NCBI GenBank assembly: GCA_964543475.1
Contig: CAZIYJ010000001.1
Location: 1 to 64,000 of the forward strand
Reading direction: 5' to 3'
DNA from: JAYSYM01 sp964543475
Lineage (GTDB): Bacteria; Bdellovibrionota; Bdellovibrionia; Bdellovibrionales; JAMPXM01
DNA length: 64,000 bases
Shown here: positions 16,592 to 26,155 of the stretch, piece by piece
How positions within the stretch are numbered: position 1 is the first letter of the stretch
How the letters are laid out: each line of letters begins with the position of its first letter
Position numbers and translations under genes: made by a program
Notes under the pieces: model-generated
The model's database searches: none
Seen by the model: the letters and a program-made list of their open reading frames with translations, nothing else
What the model was told of the DNA's origin: nothing

Positions 16592-16594
16592 AAA

Positions 16595-17479
16595 TTAAAC
16601 CTTTTGATAAATTTTGTCTTCAGAGACAGCGATTCTGAAATCATTTGCGTGCTTCATGAAGCGAAGTGATTCTTTGCTTCCAAGTCCTAAAAATCCTCCG
16701 CGCACAAGCGAGCGCGAGAACAATCCAATTGAGCGATCTTGTAGCTCACGGTCGAAGTAAATCAGCAAATTACGACAAGAGACCATATGTACTTCGGCGA
16801 AAACTTCGTCAGTCGCCAAGCTGTGATCTGAAAATACGATATTTTTTGAGAGACTCGGCGACATTCGCATGTGGTCGCCACTGCCGACTACGTAATCTGA
16901 AAACGATCTTAGGCCCCCAGCAGCTCGATAGTTCAGAGTTCCTTTTTGAATGACATCTGAAGAGTAGATTCCTTGTTTTGCATGCTCGAGCCGCTGCACG
17001 TTTATATCAGTAGCGTAAAGAATAGTTTTATGAAGAAGATTTTCTTCATACAGAAGTATCGCTAACGAATATACCTCTTCGCCCGTGCTGCATCCGGCGA
17101 TCCAAATTTTGAGTGACGGAAACGTTTTAAGAAATGGTAAAACTTGTTCACGAACAGACTTAAAATAAGTCGGATCTCGAAATATTTCAGTCGTTGGCAC
17201 CGTCATATAATCGAGCAAGTTTGCAAGAAACTGTTTTTCGTGAATTACTTTTTCTTGTAAGTGAGAAATTGATTTCAAGCCAAGTCGTTCAACTGCAAAG
17301 AGCAGTCTTCGCTTTACCGAACTTCGCGAATAGTTTCTGAAGTCGTATTTATATTTATGATAAATCGCTTGAATCAAAAGCTCCATCTCAATGTCCACAT
17401 CAGTGACATTGTCCGACTGGGACCCGATTTCAGGAGATGGAGGAGTCTTCGACACTAAATGCTTCTCCTCGGCATCCAA
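16595..17479 (-). CDS. CheR-type protein-glutamate methyltransferase
   Basis: 294 residues. The N-terminal helical domain (YHKYKYDFRNYSRSSVKRRLLFAVERLGLKSI) and the SAM-binding domain (KIWIAGCSTGEEVYSLAILLYEE, LYATDINVQRLEHAKQGIYSS) are both present. So is the C-terminal substrate region (VSCRNLLIYFDRELQDRSIGLF, GFLGLGSKESLRF). Length and motifs match stand-alone CheR. It overlaps the large hybrid kinase gene by 25 bp and is three bp from the CheB-like gene, so it is part of the same transcript. Its methyl-accepting target is not in the window; the coiled coil of the partner kinase is one candidate. Confidence 0.92.
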   Translation of the reverse strand: MDAEEKHLVSKTPPSPEIGSQSDNVTDVDIEMELLIQAIYHKYKYDFRNYSRSSVKRRLLFAVERLGLKSISHLQEKVIHEKQFLANLLDYMTVPTTEIFRDPTYFKSVREQVLPFLKTFPSLKIWIAGCSTGEEVYSLAILLYEENLLHKTILYATDINVQRLEHAKQGIYSSDVIQKGTLNYRAAGGLRSFSDYVVGSGDHMRMSPSLSKNIVFSDHSLATDEVFAEVHMVSCRNLLIYFDRELQDRSIGLFSRSLVRGGFLGLGSKESLRFMKHANDFRIAVSEDKIYQKV

Positions 17480-20400
17480 ATGCGAATGAGCGAAAGCAGT
17501 TTGTCGGTATCAATGGGTTTAGCGAGATAGTCATTCGCACCCGCTTCTAAACACTGAAGTTGATCGTCTTTCATTGCTTTGGCGGTGACTGCAATGATCG
17601 GAAGATTTTTGAATCTTCCATCGGCGCGAATTTTTCGCATTGCTTCGAAGCCATCCATTTCAGGCATCATGATATCCATTAAAACAATATCGATCGATTT
17701 ATTTGTTAAAACTTTTTCAACTGCTTCGCGTCCGTTTCTTGCGATTTCGACTTTTGCGCCCTTCGGTTCAAGTAACCCTGTCATTGCAAAGACGTTTCGA
17801 ACGTCGTCGTCGACAACAAGAATAGTTCTTTCGCTGAGTGTTTTATCGCGACTTCGAAGATCACGAAGAATTTTTTGACGATCGGCCGACATCGTTGATT
17901 CAACTCTATGTAAGAAAAGTGTCACTTCATTAAGTAGACGCTCAGGAGACCGAGCACCTTTTATAATAATACTGTCAGAGAACCTTCTAAGCTTTTGCTC
18001 CTCGGCTGCAGTAATGTCTTTTCCTGTATAAACGATGACCGGTGGGTAAGAATACTTTGAGTCGACTTCAGCTAGTCTTTCTAAAAGCTCGAAGCCGCCG
18101 AAGTCAGGAAGAGACAAGTCGAGAATCATGCAATCAAATGTGTGCTCAGCGAGTTGGGCCAACGCATCGGCCGCAGATTTAACTGCGGTTACTTTCACGT
18201 CGTCGTCACCCACAAGCGCGATCAGCGCTTTTTGTTGATTGAGATCATCTTCGACTACTAATACACGTTTAACTTTTTGACTGAGTCTTTCTTCGATTTT
18301 TGAAAATGCAGAGATGAGTTCTTCACGCTTAACGGGTTTTAGCATGTAGCCAACAGCACCAAGCTGGTAGGCAGTTTTCGAAAAGTCCTCAGACGAAATT
18401 ACATGAACGGGAATGTGACGAGTCTTGGGATCATTCTTTAGTAAATCAAGAACAGTCAGACCTGAGTGATCCGGCAAACGAACATCAAGCAGCACTGCTC
18501 CAGGCGAGTACTCTTTAGCAAGGGTAACGCCCTCTTCGGCCGTCGTCGCTACGATCGCACTAAACTTCATGTCTTTAGCGAGAGTGTAAAGGTTGCGCGC
18601 AAAAGTTGGGTCATCTTCAACGATGAGAACCAAGCGACTTGGGTTTTCAATCTTTCCGCGATCATCGCGGAATCCAAGGTCAATTTGTTCCGTCACCCTT
18701 CTTGGCTCCGAAGTTTTGTTGCGAAGAGCCTTTGTTTCAGACTCAGTTGGCTGTATGGCAATCGGCTCACGAACTTTAGCAATGGTCGGCTTCTCAAATT
18801 CAAGAGGAAGTCGAAGCATAAATGTACTGCCGTTTCCGGGACTACTCGTGACTTCGATTTTTCCGCCTAATAACTTTGATAGTTCTCGAGAAATTGAGAG
18901 TCCAAGGCCTGTTCCACCGAACTTGCGGTTCGTCGTTCCATCGGCTTGTCTGAACGCTTCGAAGATAATTTGCTGTTGCTCAGGTAAAATTCCGATTCCG
19001 GTATCGATGACTTTAAAGCACATCTCGCGACCCTCAGATTCGATCTCGAGAGTGACGGAGCCTTTAGATGTGAACTTAAGTGCGTTTGAAAGTAGGTTTT
19101 TAAGCACCTGATCTAATCTCTGTCGATCCGTGATCAATTCTGCAGGAGTGCCAGGCTTAATTTTAATTTCGAACTGAAGATCTTTCTTTTGTGCCAGTGG
19201 CCCAAACAGCTTCTCCATCGAATCTACTACACGAGAAACGTTAACGTGGTCCGCGTGAATTTCTAAATGACCCGCTTCTACTTTCGATAAATCTAAAACG
19301 TCATTGATAAGATGAAGTAGATCATTGCCCGCTGAATAGATCGTTTCGGCAAAATCAACTTGCTCTTGAGTTAAGTTAGCATCGGCATTGTCTGCCAAAA
19401 GTCTTGCAAGAATGAGTGAACTATTAAGTGGTGTCCGCAATTCGTGAGACATGTTCGCTAGGAACTCGGACTTATACTGACTCGCTCGCTCAAGCTCCTG
19501 CGCTTTCTCTTGCAAATGCCGCTGAACATTGAATAAATCATTGTTGCGATCTTCGAGAACATCTTTTTGTCGTTCAAGCTGTTCTGCCTGTTCTTCGAGT
19601 TGCTGATTGGTCTGTTCTAATTCAGCTTGCTGGCTTTCAAGTTTCGTTTGCGACGACTTAACCATCAGAACTTGTTGTTCAAGCTCTTCGTTTACAACAC
19701 GTAACTCTTCTTGCTGAGCCTGAAGTTCTTCACTTTGCTGTTGGGCTTGCTCGAGAAGCTCACGCAGTCGAACTTTGTATTGCGCAGAACGAATTGCTGT
19801 ACCGAGAGGCTCAGCCACCCTTTCGATAAAATCTCTGATGGCCGAGTGTGGCTCGCCAGTGAAGGCCAGTTCACCCACTCCCTTAAGCTCATTGTCAGCG
19901 GTCACCGGAAATATATAAGTGTGATTTGGTTTTGAAGATGTCAGCGCAGATGAAATACGAAGATCGCGCTGGTCGACTCCAGCGACATGCTTGATCTTCT
20001 TTAATTCGGCAACTTCGCCAACCAGCCCTTCCCCTATCGTCACGGTTTTCGGGACAGAGCCAGTATCATCAGAAAACTGATATCCTCCGGCGAGTGTCAG
20101 CTTTTTACTTTCGCCGTTTGTGACGTAAATGACTCCCACCGAAGCACCGAGGTGAGTCGCGGCCTCTCGAAGACCTCGAGATACGACTTCTTCAACCAGA
20201 AGTTCGCCATTGGTGGCCAAAATTGTTTTTCTCAACCCATCACGAATCCAGGTTTCACGCTCAACGTTCAATCGAGCCCGGACCGTTTGCGAAACGACGT
20301 ACGCAACTACCCAAAGTGTAACAATCGAATAGGCTCGATTAAGCTCGGCGGTCAGAAGTGTGACGTCACTGTTCGGTGAGAGTAAATAGCCCGCAATACT

Positions 20401-20604
20401 GGCTACTGACGAGATGAATGCAACTTCATATGAAAATGTGAGCCTAGACGAGTAAACGGCTAGGACCACCGGAATGAAGAAAAAGATAAATTCTGCACGA
20501 CCTATTGGCGTCACGATGTCGACGGCAAGAACAAGGGATAAACTAAGGAAGACTAAAACGTAGAGCCATGCCTGGGTTTTCTTATGCATCTCAAATCCTC
20601 GCAA
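17455..20604 (-). CDS. Membrane hybrid histidine kinase with GAF, long coiled coil and three receivers
   Basis: 1049 residues. N-terminal membrane region (about 10-105, several hydrophobic helices), then a GAF-like sensor (about 120-280), and a Gln/Glu-rich coiled coil (about 285-385). The phosphotransfer domain follows (FLANMSHELRTPLNSS), then the ATPase (DQVLKNLLSNALKF, DTGIGI, GGTGLGLSIS). Three receivers end the protein, with acceptor Asp in VLLDVRLPDHSGL, MILDLSLPDFGGF and IVLMDIMMPEMDGF. It is first in an operon with CheR-, CheB-like and a second hybrid kinase. The Gln-rich coiled coil resembles modules that can be methylated by CheR, suggesting adaptation by carboxyl methylation; this is inference. 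Signal unknown. Confidence 0.93.
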   Translation of the reverse strand: MRGFEMHKKTQAWLYVLVFLSLSLVLAVDIVTPIGRAEFIFFFIPVVLAVYSSRLTFSYEVAFISSVASIAGYLLSPNSDVTLLTAELNRAYSIVTLWVVAYVVSQTVRARLNVERETWIRDGLRKTILATNGELLVEEVVSRGLREAATHLGASVGVIYVTNGESKKLTLAGGYQFSDDTGSVPKTVTIGEGLVGEVAELKKIKHVAGVDQRDLRISSALTSSKPNHTYIFPVTADNELKGVGELAFTGEPHSAIRDFIERVAEPLGTAIRSAQYKVRLRELLEQAQQQSEELQAQQEELRVVNEELEQQVLMVKSSQTKLESQQAELEQTNQQLEEQAEQLERQKDVLEDRNNDLFNVQRHLQEKAQELERASQYKSEFLANMSHELRTPLNSSLILARLLADNADANLTQEQVDFAETIYSAGNDLLHLINDVLDLSKVEAGHLEIHADHVNVSRVVDSMEKLFGPLAQKKDLQFEIKIKPGTPAELITDRQRLDQVLKNLLSNALKFTSKGSVTLEIESEGREMCFKVIDTGIGILPEQQQIIFEAFRQADGTTNRKFGGTGLGLSISRELSKLLGGKIEVTSSPGNGSTFMLRLPLEFEKPTIAKVREPIAIQPTESETKALRNKTSEPRRVTEQIDLGFRDDRGKIENPSRLVLIVEDDPTFARNLYTLAKDMKFSAIVATTAEEGVTLAKEYSPGAVLLDVRLPDHSGLTVLDLLKNDPKTRHIPVHVISSEDFSKTAYQLGAVGYMLKPVKREELISAFSKIEERLSQKVKRVLVVEDDLNQQKALIALVGDDDVKVTAVKSAADALAQLAEHTFDCMILDLSLPDFGGFELLERLAEVDSKYSYPPVIVYTGKDITAAEEQKLRRFSDSIIIKGARSPERLLNEVTLFLHRVESTMSADRQKILRDLRSRDKTLSERTILVVDDDVRNVFAMTGLLEPKGAKVEIARNGREAVEKVLTNKSIDIVLMDIMMPEMDGFEAMRKIRADGRFKNLPIIAVTAKAMKDDQLQCLEAGANDYLAKPIDTDKLLSLIRIWMPRRSI

Positions 20605-20778
20605 GCAGTGGAATTAACATAGGAAACGCAATGCAGAAACTATCTTTTTAGACAGTGAATAGAAGTAAACATTTGTTGGCGATATGGCCACTGAGCTGGC
20701 GAAAAGTCGCGACTAGATTATCTCATCGAGTCAGACTCGGAAGGTGAACTAAGGCCTTAATTCTGTTAGCCTTTTTCT

Positions 20779-21528
20779 ATGTTTCGCAACTTGATTCTCT
20801 GTCTACTACTGTGTGCCTGCGCTTCTTCCCAAAACAAACAGGAAGCGTCTTTACATTTAGAGATGGGAACCTCGTTTTTGCAGAGCGGTCGGTACCCAGA
20901 AGCGCTCCGGGAATTACTGCTTGCTGAAAAATCCGATCCTACTAGCCCGATCGTTCAAAATAATTTGGGCCTTGTTTATTTCATTCGCGAGAAAAGTGAA
21001 ATCGCTCAGCAACATTTACAGCGTGCCGTCGATCTTCGAAGTGAATACACAGAAGCGCGCAATAATTTATCGCGCGTTCTGATTGAACTCGGTCAATATG
21101 ATAAAGCGATTTCAGAATTAAAAATAGTTCTTAAAGATCTTACTTACACTGATACGTCAAAAGCGTTTACGAACATGGGTCTTGCTTACTTCAGACGCGG
21201 GCAATACGGCGAAGCAAAAAAATATTTATCGCAGGCACTGAAAACTAATCGTGAGAACTGTCTCGCCTACACACTTTTTGGCCGCTCGCAAATGGAGCTT
21301 GGTGATACAAAAGCTGCTGCGACCTCTCTCGACTCGGCGGTTATACTTTGTCAGCCGGTTGAGTTTGATGAGCCACACTACTTTGCCGGACTTGCTTACA
21401 ACAAACTGGGGCAGCGAGAAAAAGCAATTGCTCGTCTCGAAGAAGTTGTAAAGCTGTATCCCGCAGGAAGATATAATCGTAAAGCGCAAGAAATGTTGAA
21501 TTCGATCAGCAAGCAGGTCCAAAGATGA
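20779..21528 (+). CDS. TPR lipoprotein, PilF/PilW-like
   Basis: 249 residues. The N-terminus MFRNLILCLLLCACASS is a lipoprotein signal; a lipobox ending in LCAC gives a likely modified cysteine at about residue 14. The mature protein consists of tetratricopeptide repeats (for example EMGTSFLQSGRYPEALRELL, NNLGLVYFIREKSEIAQQHL, TNMGLAYFRRGQYGEAKKYL, YFAGLAYNKLGQREKAIARL). PilF/PilW are outer-membrane pilotins for type IV pilus secretins. In many proteobacteria pilF is followed by rodZ, as here (ATGA overlap), which supports the name. A general TPR lipoprotein is the alternative. Confidence 0.8.
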   Translation: MFRNLILCLLLCACASSQNKQEASLHLEMGTSFLQSGRYPEALRELLLAEKSDPTSPIVQNNLGLVYFIREKSEIAQQHLQRAVDLRSEYTEARNNLSRVLIELGQYDKAISELKIVLKDLTYTDTSKAFTNMGLAYFRRGQYGEAKKYLSQALKTNRENCLAYTLFGRSQMELGDTKAAATSLDSAVILCQPVEFDEPHYFAGLAYNKLGQREKAIARLEEVVKLYPAGRYNRKAQEMLNSISKQVQR

Positions 21529-22502
21529 AAAACACCGGACAGATTTTAAAAGAAGCTCGTGAGAAAAAAGGAATTTCGATTGCCGAAGTTTCTCTAGCAA
21601 CAAAAATTAACAGTCGAATTCTTACGGCTATGGAGCAAGGGAATTTAACTAAACTTCCGCCAAAGACTTTTCTTCGGGGATTCGTTCATTCGTACGCACA
21701 GTTTCTTGGGCTTGATCCAGATGTCGTACTTAAAACTTTTCAAGAGGAGATGGGGCCCACAAAGCCACCAGCAGATAGCCCCGAAGCTTCACTCGCCGCT
21801 TCTGCTCCTACCGCCGAGAGAGCTGCACCGTCGTCTATGTCGAGAGCGACAAATAGTAGTTTTGCAAAACTCGGTGTGGTTGTTGGAATTATTGTATTAG
21901 TCATCGTGATCATTTTGCTTAAGAACAAAATGGACAGTTACGAAAGTGAAAGTGTTCAGGTACCGGTTGAAACTGTTGTAGCAACTGCGACTCCTGAGGC
22001 AACGCCGCCGACTGAATCTGAAGAAAATTCGTCTGCGGCATTATCTGCGGCACTATCAGCTTCGCCAACTCCGTCGGCAACTGTAGCTCCCGCAGCGACT
22101 GCGACACCTAGGCCGACTGTTGTGGCGACGCCCACTTCAACACCACTTCCAAAGCCAGTACTTACGCCCGCTCCGGCAATAACTCCGTCAGCCACTCAAC
22201 CACCTAAACCTTCGCCAACTCCAGCGGCAGCGGCTACCCCAGCTTCAACTGCGACACCTGCGCCAGTTGGAAGAGTACAAGATGTGACAATTGAAGCGCT
22301 TGATGATGTGCAAATCACCGCAGTGATTGATGGTGAAACTCGGTCGATCAATTTAGCTGCAGATCAAGTTCATACGATAAAAGCAAAACGCAAAGTTTCG
22401 CTTCAACTAAGTGATGGTGGTGCTGTGAGCATCATCGTGAATGGCATTGATCGCGGCGTACCAGGAGACCTTGGTAAGCCAAAGAAAGTTGATATTCCGT
22501 GA
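21525..22502 (+). CDS. rodZ: RodZ-like cytoskeletal/cell-shape protein
   Basis: 325 residues in the RodZ layout. The N-terminal helix-turn-helix of the HTH_25 type is at residues about 1-80 (GQILKEAREKKGISIAEVSLATKIN, LPPKTFLRGFVHSYAQFLGLD). A single transmembrane helix lies near 110-130 (VVVGIIVLVIVIILL), followed by a Pro/Ala/Thr-rich periplasmic linker (about 150-250) and a C-terminal beta-rich DUF4115 domain (VTIEALDDVQITAVIDGE). RodZ links MreB to the elongation complex. Starts within the stop codon of the PilF-like gene; its own stop overlaps the GTG of the glycosyltransferase gene. The long low-complexity linker contains several short 'ATPTPSATP'-like units. Confidence 0.85.
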   Translation: MKNTGQILKEAREKKGISIAEVSLATKINSRILTAMEQGNLTKLPPKTFLRGFVHSYAQFLGLDPDVVLKTFQEEMGPTKPPADSPEASLAASAPTAERAAPSSMSRATNSSFAKLGVVVGIIVLVIVIILLKNKMDSYESESVQVPVETVVATATPEATPPTESEENSSAALSAALSASPTPSATVAPAATATPRPTVVATPTSTPLPKPVLTPAPAITPSATQPPKPSPTPAAAATPASTATPAPVGRVQDVTIEALDDVQITAVIDGETRSINLAADQVHTIKAKRKVSLQLSDGGAVSIIVNGIDRGVPGDLGKPKKVDIP

Positions 22503-23875
22503 AATTGAAATGGGGCTTTAGCGAGGTTTGGTCGCTGAGCCTTGTCGTGAAGATCGTCCTTGCGATCTTCATTCCTCTTTCTCTCGACGAATCTTACTAC
22601 TGGGTTTGGGGGCAAAATCCTCAGCTCAGTTATTACGATCACCCTCCAATGGTCGGATGGCTTTTCTTTTTGGGAAGAGCGTTCGAGTTTATGGGCGGAG
22701 CAAGTGCGCGCATTCCGGGTGTTCTCATCGGGCACTGCACAATTCTTATCTGGAATGAAATTCTAAAACCCTATTTTAATGACAAGCAACGAGCGCTCTT
22801 TGCACTTCTGATAATCGCTTCACCTCTCGTCGGAATCGGAAGTCTCATTCAGACTCCTGACGTTTCGTTTGTTTTCTTCTGGTCGCTGTCGATCTTCGCG
22901 TTGATTCACGCACTCAAAACTAAAAGTTTAAAGTGGTATCTTCTGCTCGGAGCAAGCCTCGGTTTAGGATTTTGTTCAAAGTATCCGATCGTACTTTTTA
23001 TCCCGACTCTTTTTTTGTACCTTGCGTTCGAAAAGAAATTTCGTGAAGTGAACTGGCTCTATGCATTTTTCGCTGTCATCACAGGTTTAATCTTCTGTTC
23101 TCCAGTTTTAATTTGGAACGCGCAAAATGACTGGATCTCTTTTAAGTTTCAACTGAGCCATGGGCTGGTGTCGCAAAAATGGAATCCACTTTGGCCGGTA
23201 AAATATTTAGCTGAACAGTTTGCATTTATATTTCCCGCAATTGTTATCTACTTTGTCGTGAGTATTCGACAAAAATTAGTGCCTCAGAATCTGCGCATAC
23301 TTCTCTATTTTGCAATTTTCCCGATCGCGTTTTTTCTTTACAGCGCTTTTAAAGCCCGCGTCGAGCCCAACTGGCCGATCGCTGCTTACCCTTCGATAAT
23401 GGCTGTTGCATTTTTCACGATGCAAAAATCTGCATGGGCTAAACGGACTATCGCCATCTGGTTGATTCTGTTTTCTATCGTTATTGTTGAGACCTTTCTC
23501 CCCTTCATTCCAATTCCTCCTGCAAAGAAGAAAACGAACGAGTTTAAAAAATATGACGCATTTATTTCTCAGGCTCGCGAGCTTGAGCCCCTCTATGCAA
23601 ACTCCTACCAGCTAGCCTCTTCGATGTCGTATAGGTTGAAACGGCAGATTCCTAAGCTGCAGGGCATGAGCCGAAAAGATTTCTATGATTTCTTTCCACC
23701 CGCACATGCAAATAGTGATAGGTTTTTTGTATTGATCGAGGGCGATACCCCACTTCCGGAGTGGGCGCTGTATGAAGGCTACGAAATTGTTACTACATTG
23801 AAAGTTGATGGTGATGTTACGGGTCGCCTCAAGATTATCGAAGTGAGAAAACGTGCGAAAGCTCCTGATTCTTAG
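22499..23875 (+). CDS. GT39-family membrane glycosyltransferase (ArnT/PMT-like)
   Basis: 458 residues starting at GTG 22499, overlapping the rodZ stop. Many transmembrane helices. The first periplasmic loop carries LDESYYWVWGQNPQLSYYDHPPMVGW, the Asp-Glu motif and Tyr-Asp-His-Pro-Pro signature of polyprenyl-phosphate-dependent glycosyltransferases (protein mannosyltransferase, ArnT). A smaller C-terminal soluble part follows after about residue 335. It probably transfers a sugar from a lipid carrier to lipid A, another envelope glycan or protein in the periplasm; the substrate cannot be deduced. Overlaps the PHP-domain gene by 23 bp. Confidence 0.85.
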   Translation: MKLKWGFSEVWSLSLVVKIVLAIFIPLSLDESYYWVWGQNPQLSYYDHPPMVGWLFFLGRAFEFMGGASARIPGVLIGHCTILIWNEILKPYFNDKQRALFALLIIASPLVGIGSLIQTPDVSFVFFWSLSIFALIHALKTKSLKWYLLLGASLGLGFCSKYPIVLFIPTLFLYLAFEKKFREVNWLYAFFAVITGLIFCSPVLIWNAQNDWISFKFQLSHGLVSQKWNPLWPVKYLAEQFAFIFPAIVIYFVVSIRQKLVPQNLRILLYFAIFPIAFFLYSAFKARVEPNWPIAAYPSIMAVAFFTMQKSAWAKRTIAIWLILFSIVIVETFLPFIPIPPAKKKTNEFKKYDAFISQARELEPLYANSYQLASSMSYRLKRQIPKLQGMSRKDFYDFFPPAHANSDRFFVLIEGDTPLPEWALYEGYEIVTTLKVDGDVTGRLKIIEVRKRAKAPDS

Positions 23876-25058
23876 TGCCTTTGTTCTTTTGTTTTTCGTC
23901 TACGAACTGTGGATCAGTCAGTATCACTTCTCTATTATTTCTGACGAACTCGAACCGGAAAATGCGCCAGGCTTTTACGATTATCGCGGAATCACACACG
24001 CACATACTAACCTCGGTCTCGGAAGTTCCTCACCAGCTGAAGTGATTCAAGCAGCCCAAGAAGCGGGTTTAGATTTTCTATTTCTAACTGATTTAAATAA
24101 TTTCGAAGGATCACGCGACTTTGCTGGGTATCACCAGAAAACTCTCGTGTTTGTCGCTCCCCAGTATAGTTATCTTGATGCTCGGTTAATTCACTACGAC
24201 TCTTTGAATCCGAGTTCGATTGGTTCACTAGGAGAAGTGCAAATTGCTTTGACCGATTTGCTCTCGCAATCAGGAAACGATGCAAAGAAAGACTTAATTG
24301 TTTTAGCTCATCCTTTTAAGGTTGGTTACTCATGGTCAGGAGCGTATCCGTCTGGCCTTGATGGTATTGAAGTAATTAATTTGAAAAGCGTTTATCAGCG
24401 AGCGTGGATAAAATATAAACCTTCGTTTATCTGGTCGGTTTTAATTTATCCGTTTAACTCTCAACTCGCCTTTGTTCGTTTGTACACCGAGCCTCGCGAT
24501 GAGATTCAGCTCTGGAACAAACTCAACCAATCGCAAAAAGTTTTAGGTTTTAGCGGCTCAGAAGCAACCGCTCGCACCGGATCGATTGGCGATTTCTATT
24601 TTAAATTTCCTTCGTATCAAACTTCCTTTAGCCTTGTGACGAATCACGTTTTGCTTCGCTCAGAACTCACTGGAGACAAAACGAAAGATCAGCAGAAAAT
24701 TATGGAGGCACTGAGCGAAGGTCAATTCTACATGGCGCTTGATCTCCTCGGAAATCCGAAGGGATTTTCGTTTTCGCTAATTGACGAAGAGAAAACTCAC
24801 ACGATGGGCGCTGAAGTTACATGGCGAAAAGGCATGAAGCTTGCGGTGCGATTACCTCGCGTTCCGAAAGTGCCCTACGAAATTCAGTTCATTAAAGATG
24901 GCGAACACGTCATGTCGTCGAGCTCAAAAGAAAGTGAATACGAAGTGCATGGGCCGGGAGTTTATCGCGTCGTCGTTCGCGTGATCCCGACACTTCCTTT
25001 GCCCGATGGTAAACGCTGGATTTCTTGGATCTACTCCAACCCCATCTACATAAACTAA
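23853..25058 (+). CDS. Membrane-anchored PHP-domain protein (phosphoesterase-like)
   Basis: 401 residues from GTG 23853, inside the end of the glycosyltransferase gene. The N-terminal hydrophobic segment (LLILSAFVLLFFVYELWI) is a signal anchor. Residues about 45-260 resemble the PHP fold: first metal motif GITHAHTNLG (HxH), then FLFLTDLNNFEG and VLAHPFKVG with further possible metal ligands. The domain normally hydrolyses phosphate esters with a bi- or trinuclear metal site. The C-terminal 120 residues form a beta-rich domain with no recognised family. Location in the periplasm and coupling to a lipid-linked glycosyltransferase suggest an envelope-polymer role. Confidence 0.7.
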   Translation: MRKLLILSAFVLLFFVYELWISQYHFSIISDELEPENAPGFYDYRGITHAHTNLGLGSSSPAEVIQAAQEAGLDFLFLTDLNNFEGSRDFAGYHQKTLVFVAPQYSYLDARLIHYDSLNPSSIGSLGEVQIALTDLLSQSGNDAKKDLIVLAHPFKVGYSWSGAYPSGLDGIEVINLKSVYQRAWIKYKPSFIWSVLIYPFNSQLAFVRLYTEPRDEIQLWNKLNQSQKVLGFSGSEATARTGSIGDFYFKFPSYQTSFSLVTNHVLLRSELTGDKTKDQQKIMEALSEGQFYMALDLLGNPKGFSFSLIDEEKTHTMGAEVTWRKGMKLAVRLPRVPKVPYEIQFIKDGEHVMSSSSKESEYEVHGPGVYRVVVRVIPTLPLPDGKRWISWIYSNPIYIN

Positions 25059-25097
25059 CCCCGGGGGTAGCTGCTACCAGAGTGTAGCAATGGTGCG

Positions 25098-25421
25098 TCA
25101 GTCCGGGATTGGATCCGAATTTCGAACGGTGACGGTTGCGGGAGCAAAGCACGTTGTTTGGCAGGCTAGGCGCTCGTTTGCAGGTAGGCCTCGGTCGTCG
25201 GCCATTTCTTGTTCAATTTCGTTTCGAGGTTCTAAATTTTCGGCACCTTTATCGAATCTAATCAGACATGTTCCGCATGTACCCATTCCTTCGCACGTAT
25301 GAGAGATCGGAATGCGGTGTTTTAAAGCAAGCTCAAGGAAAGTAGCTTCAGGTCGAACTTCGACTGCTTTCTCCTCGGGCAGGTAATGAATTAACTTACT
25401 GTCTGATATAGCTTTAGGCAT
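25098..25421 (-). CDS. [2Fe-2S] ferredoxin (adrenodoxin/plant-type fold)
   Basis: 107 residues. Cluster ligands are Cys43, Cys49 and Cys52 in CEGMGTCGTC, plus Cys87 in LACQTT, the CX5CX2C...C pattern of bacterial [2Fe-2S] ferredoxins of the Fdx/adrenodoxin type. No signal peptide. Cytosolic one-electron carrier, for example in iron-sulfur assembly or a monooxygenase chain; the partner is not evident here. Converges on the PHP-domain gene; the 39-bp gap contains a short inverted repeat at 25066-25078 without a U-run. Confidence 0.92.
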   Translation of the reverse strand: MPKAISDSKLIHYLPEEKAVEVRPEATFLELALKHRIPISHTCEGMGTCGTCLIRFDKGAENLEPRNEIEQEMADDRGLPANERLACQTTCFAPATVTVRNSDPIPD

Positions 25422-25479
25422 TTCGTTGAATTGTAGCAGTTTATTGAGTATCAGTAATTAACTTAACTTAAGGGTCATC

Positions 25480-26106
25480 ATGCGTAGCTTCATTGCATTC
25501 GACTTAGAGACAACAGGGACAGTGGCAGGCGTTGATCAAATCGCCGAAATCGGTGCCATTCGTTTTGTCGACGGAGTTCCTGAATCAATTTTCGCAACTT
25601 TGATCAATCCAGGTATTCCAATGCCGGAGGGTGCATCTCGGGTTAACGGGATCACTAACGATATGTTAGTTGGTCAGCCAAAAATCACTGATGTTCTAGA
25701 CCCTTTTGCTGAATTTTGCGGTGACGACGTGATCGTTGCCCACAACGCACCTTTTGATTTCGCGTTCTTAGCATCTGATATTCGTAAATTTGAAACTTTC
25801 GCGCCACGCGGAATCGTTCTCGATACTTGCAACATGGCTCGCAAAGTTTATCCGGGCCTTGCGAATTATAAATTGGGAACTTTGGTTCAACACTTATCCA
25901 TCACTGGCACTGGCAATTTTCACAGAGCTGAAGCCGATGCTTCTTACTGCGGATTTTTATTTGCGCGAATGATTGAGCGCTTAAGCGCCGGCGGTCAGGT
26001 GCCTGCAATGGAAGTTTTGATTGGATTGACCGGCAAAACAGAATGTCGTTTCCCACAAATCGAGCGCCAACCAAAACAACTCGGCATGCTCGACGGAATG
26101 CTTTAA
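25480..26106 (+). CDS. DEDDh 3'-5' exonuclease, DNA polymerase III epsilon-like
   Basis: 208 residues. All five acidic/His catalytic residues of the DEDDh class are visible: Asp8 and Glu10 in AFDLETTG, Asp93 in HNAPFDFAFL, His148 and Asp153 in FHRAEADA. Residues INPGIPMPEGASRVNGITNDML match the substrate-binding region of DnaQ-family exonucleases. A stand-alone exonuclease of this size may proofread for the replicative polymerase or act as an RNase T/oligoribonuclease-like enzyme. A C-terminal tail of about 40 residues could hold a clamp-binding or polymerase-binding peptide. Ends just before a GC-rich hairpin (26128-26145). Confidence 0.88.
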   Translation: MRSFIAFDLETTGTVAGVDQIAEIGAIRFVDGVPESIFATLINPGIPMPEGASRVNGITNDMLVGQPKITDVLDPFAEFCGDDVIVAHNAPFDFAFLASDIRKFETFAPRGIVLDTCNMARKVYPGLANYKLGTLVQHLSITGTGNFHRAEADASYCGFLFARMIERLSAGGQVPAMEVLIGLTGKTECRFPQIERQPKQLGMLDGML

Positions 26107-26127
26107 GCGGTATTTACCAAGCACTTG

Positions 26128-26145
26128 TTTCGCGCCAGCGCGAAA
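26128..26145. repeat. GC-rich hairpin, REP-like unit 1
   Basis: TTTCGCGC / GCGCGAAA around CA, between the convergent exonuclease and MORN-like genes. The surrounding AAGCACTT...AAAAATCT is shared with the unit at 26940-26957, so the two are copies of one element. Two related hairpins lie at 26876-26925. Confidence 0.75.
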
Positions 26146-26155
26146 AATCTAATTC

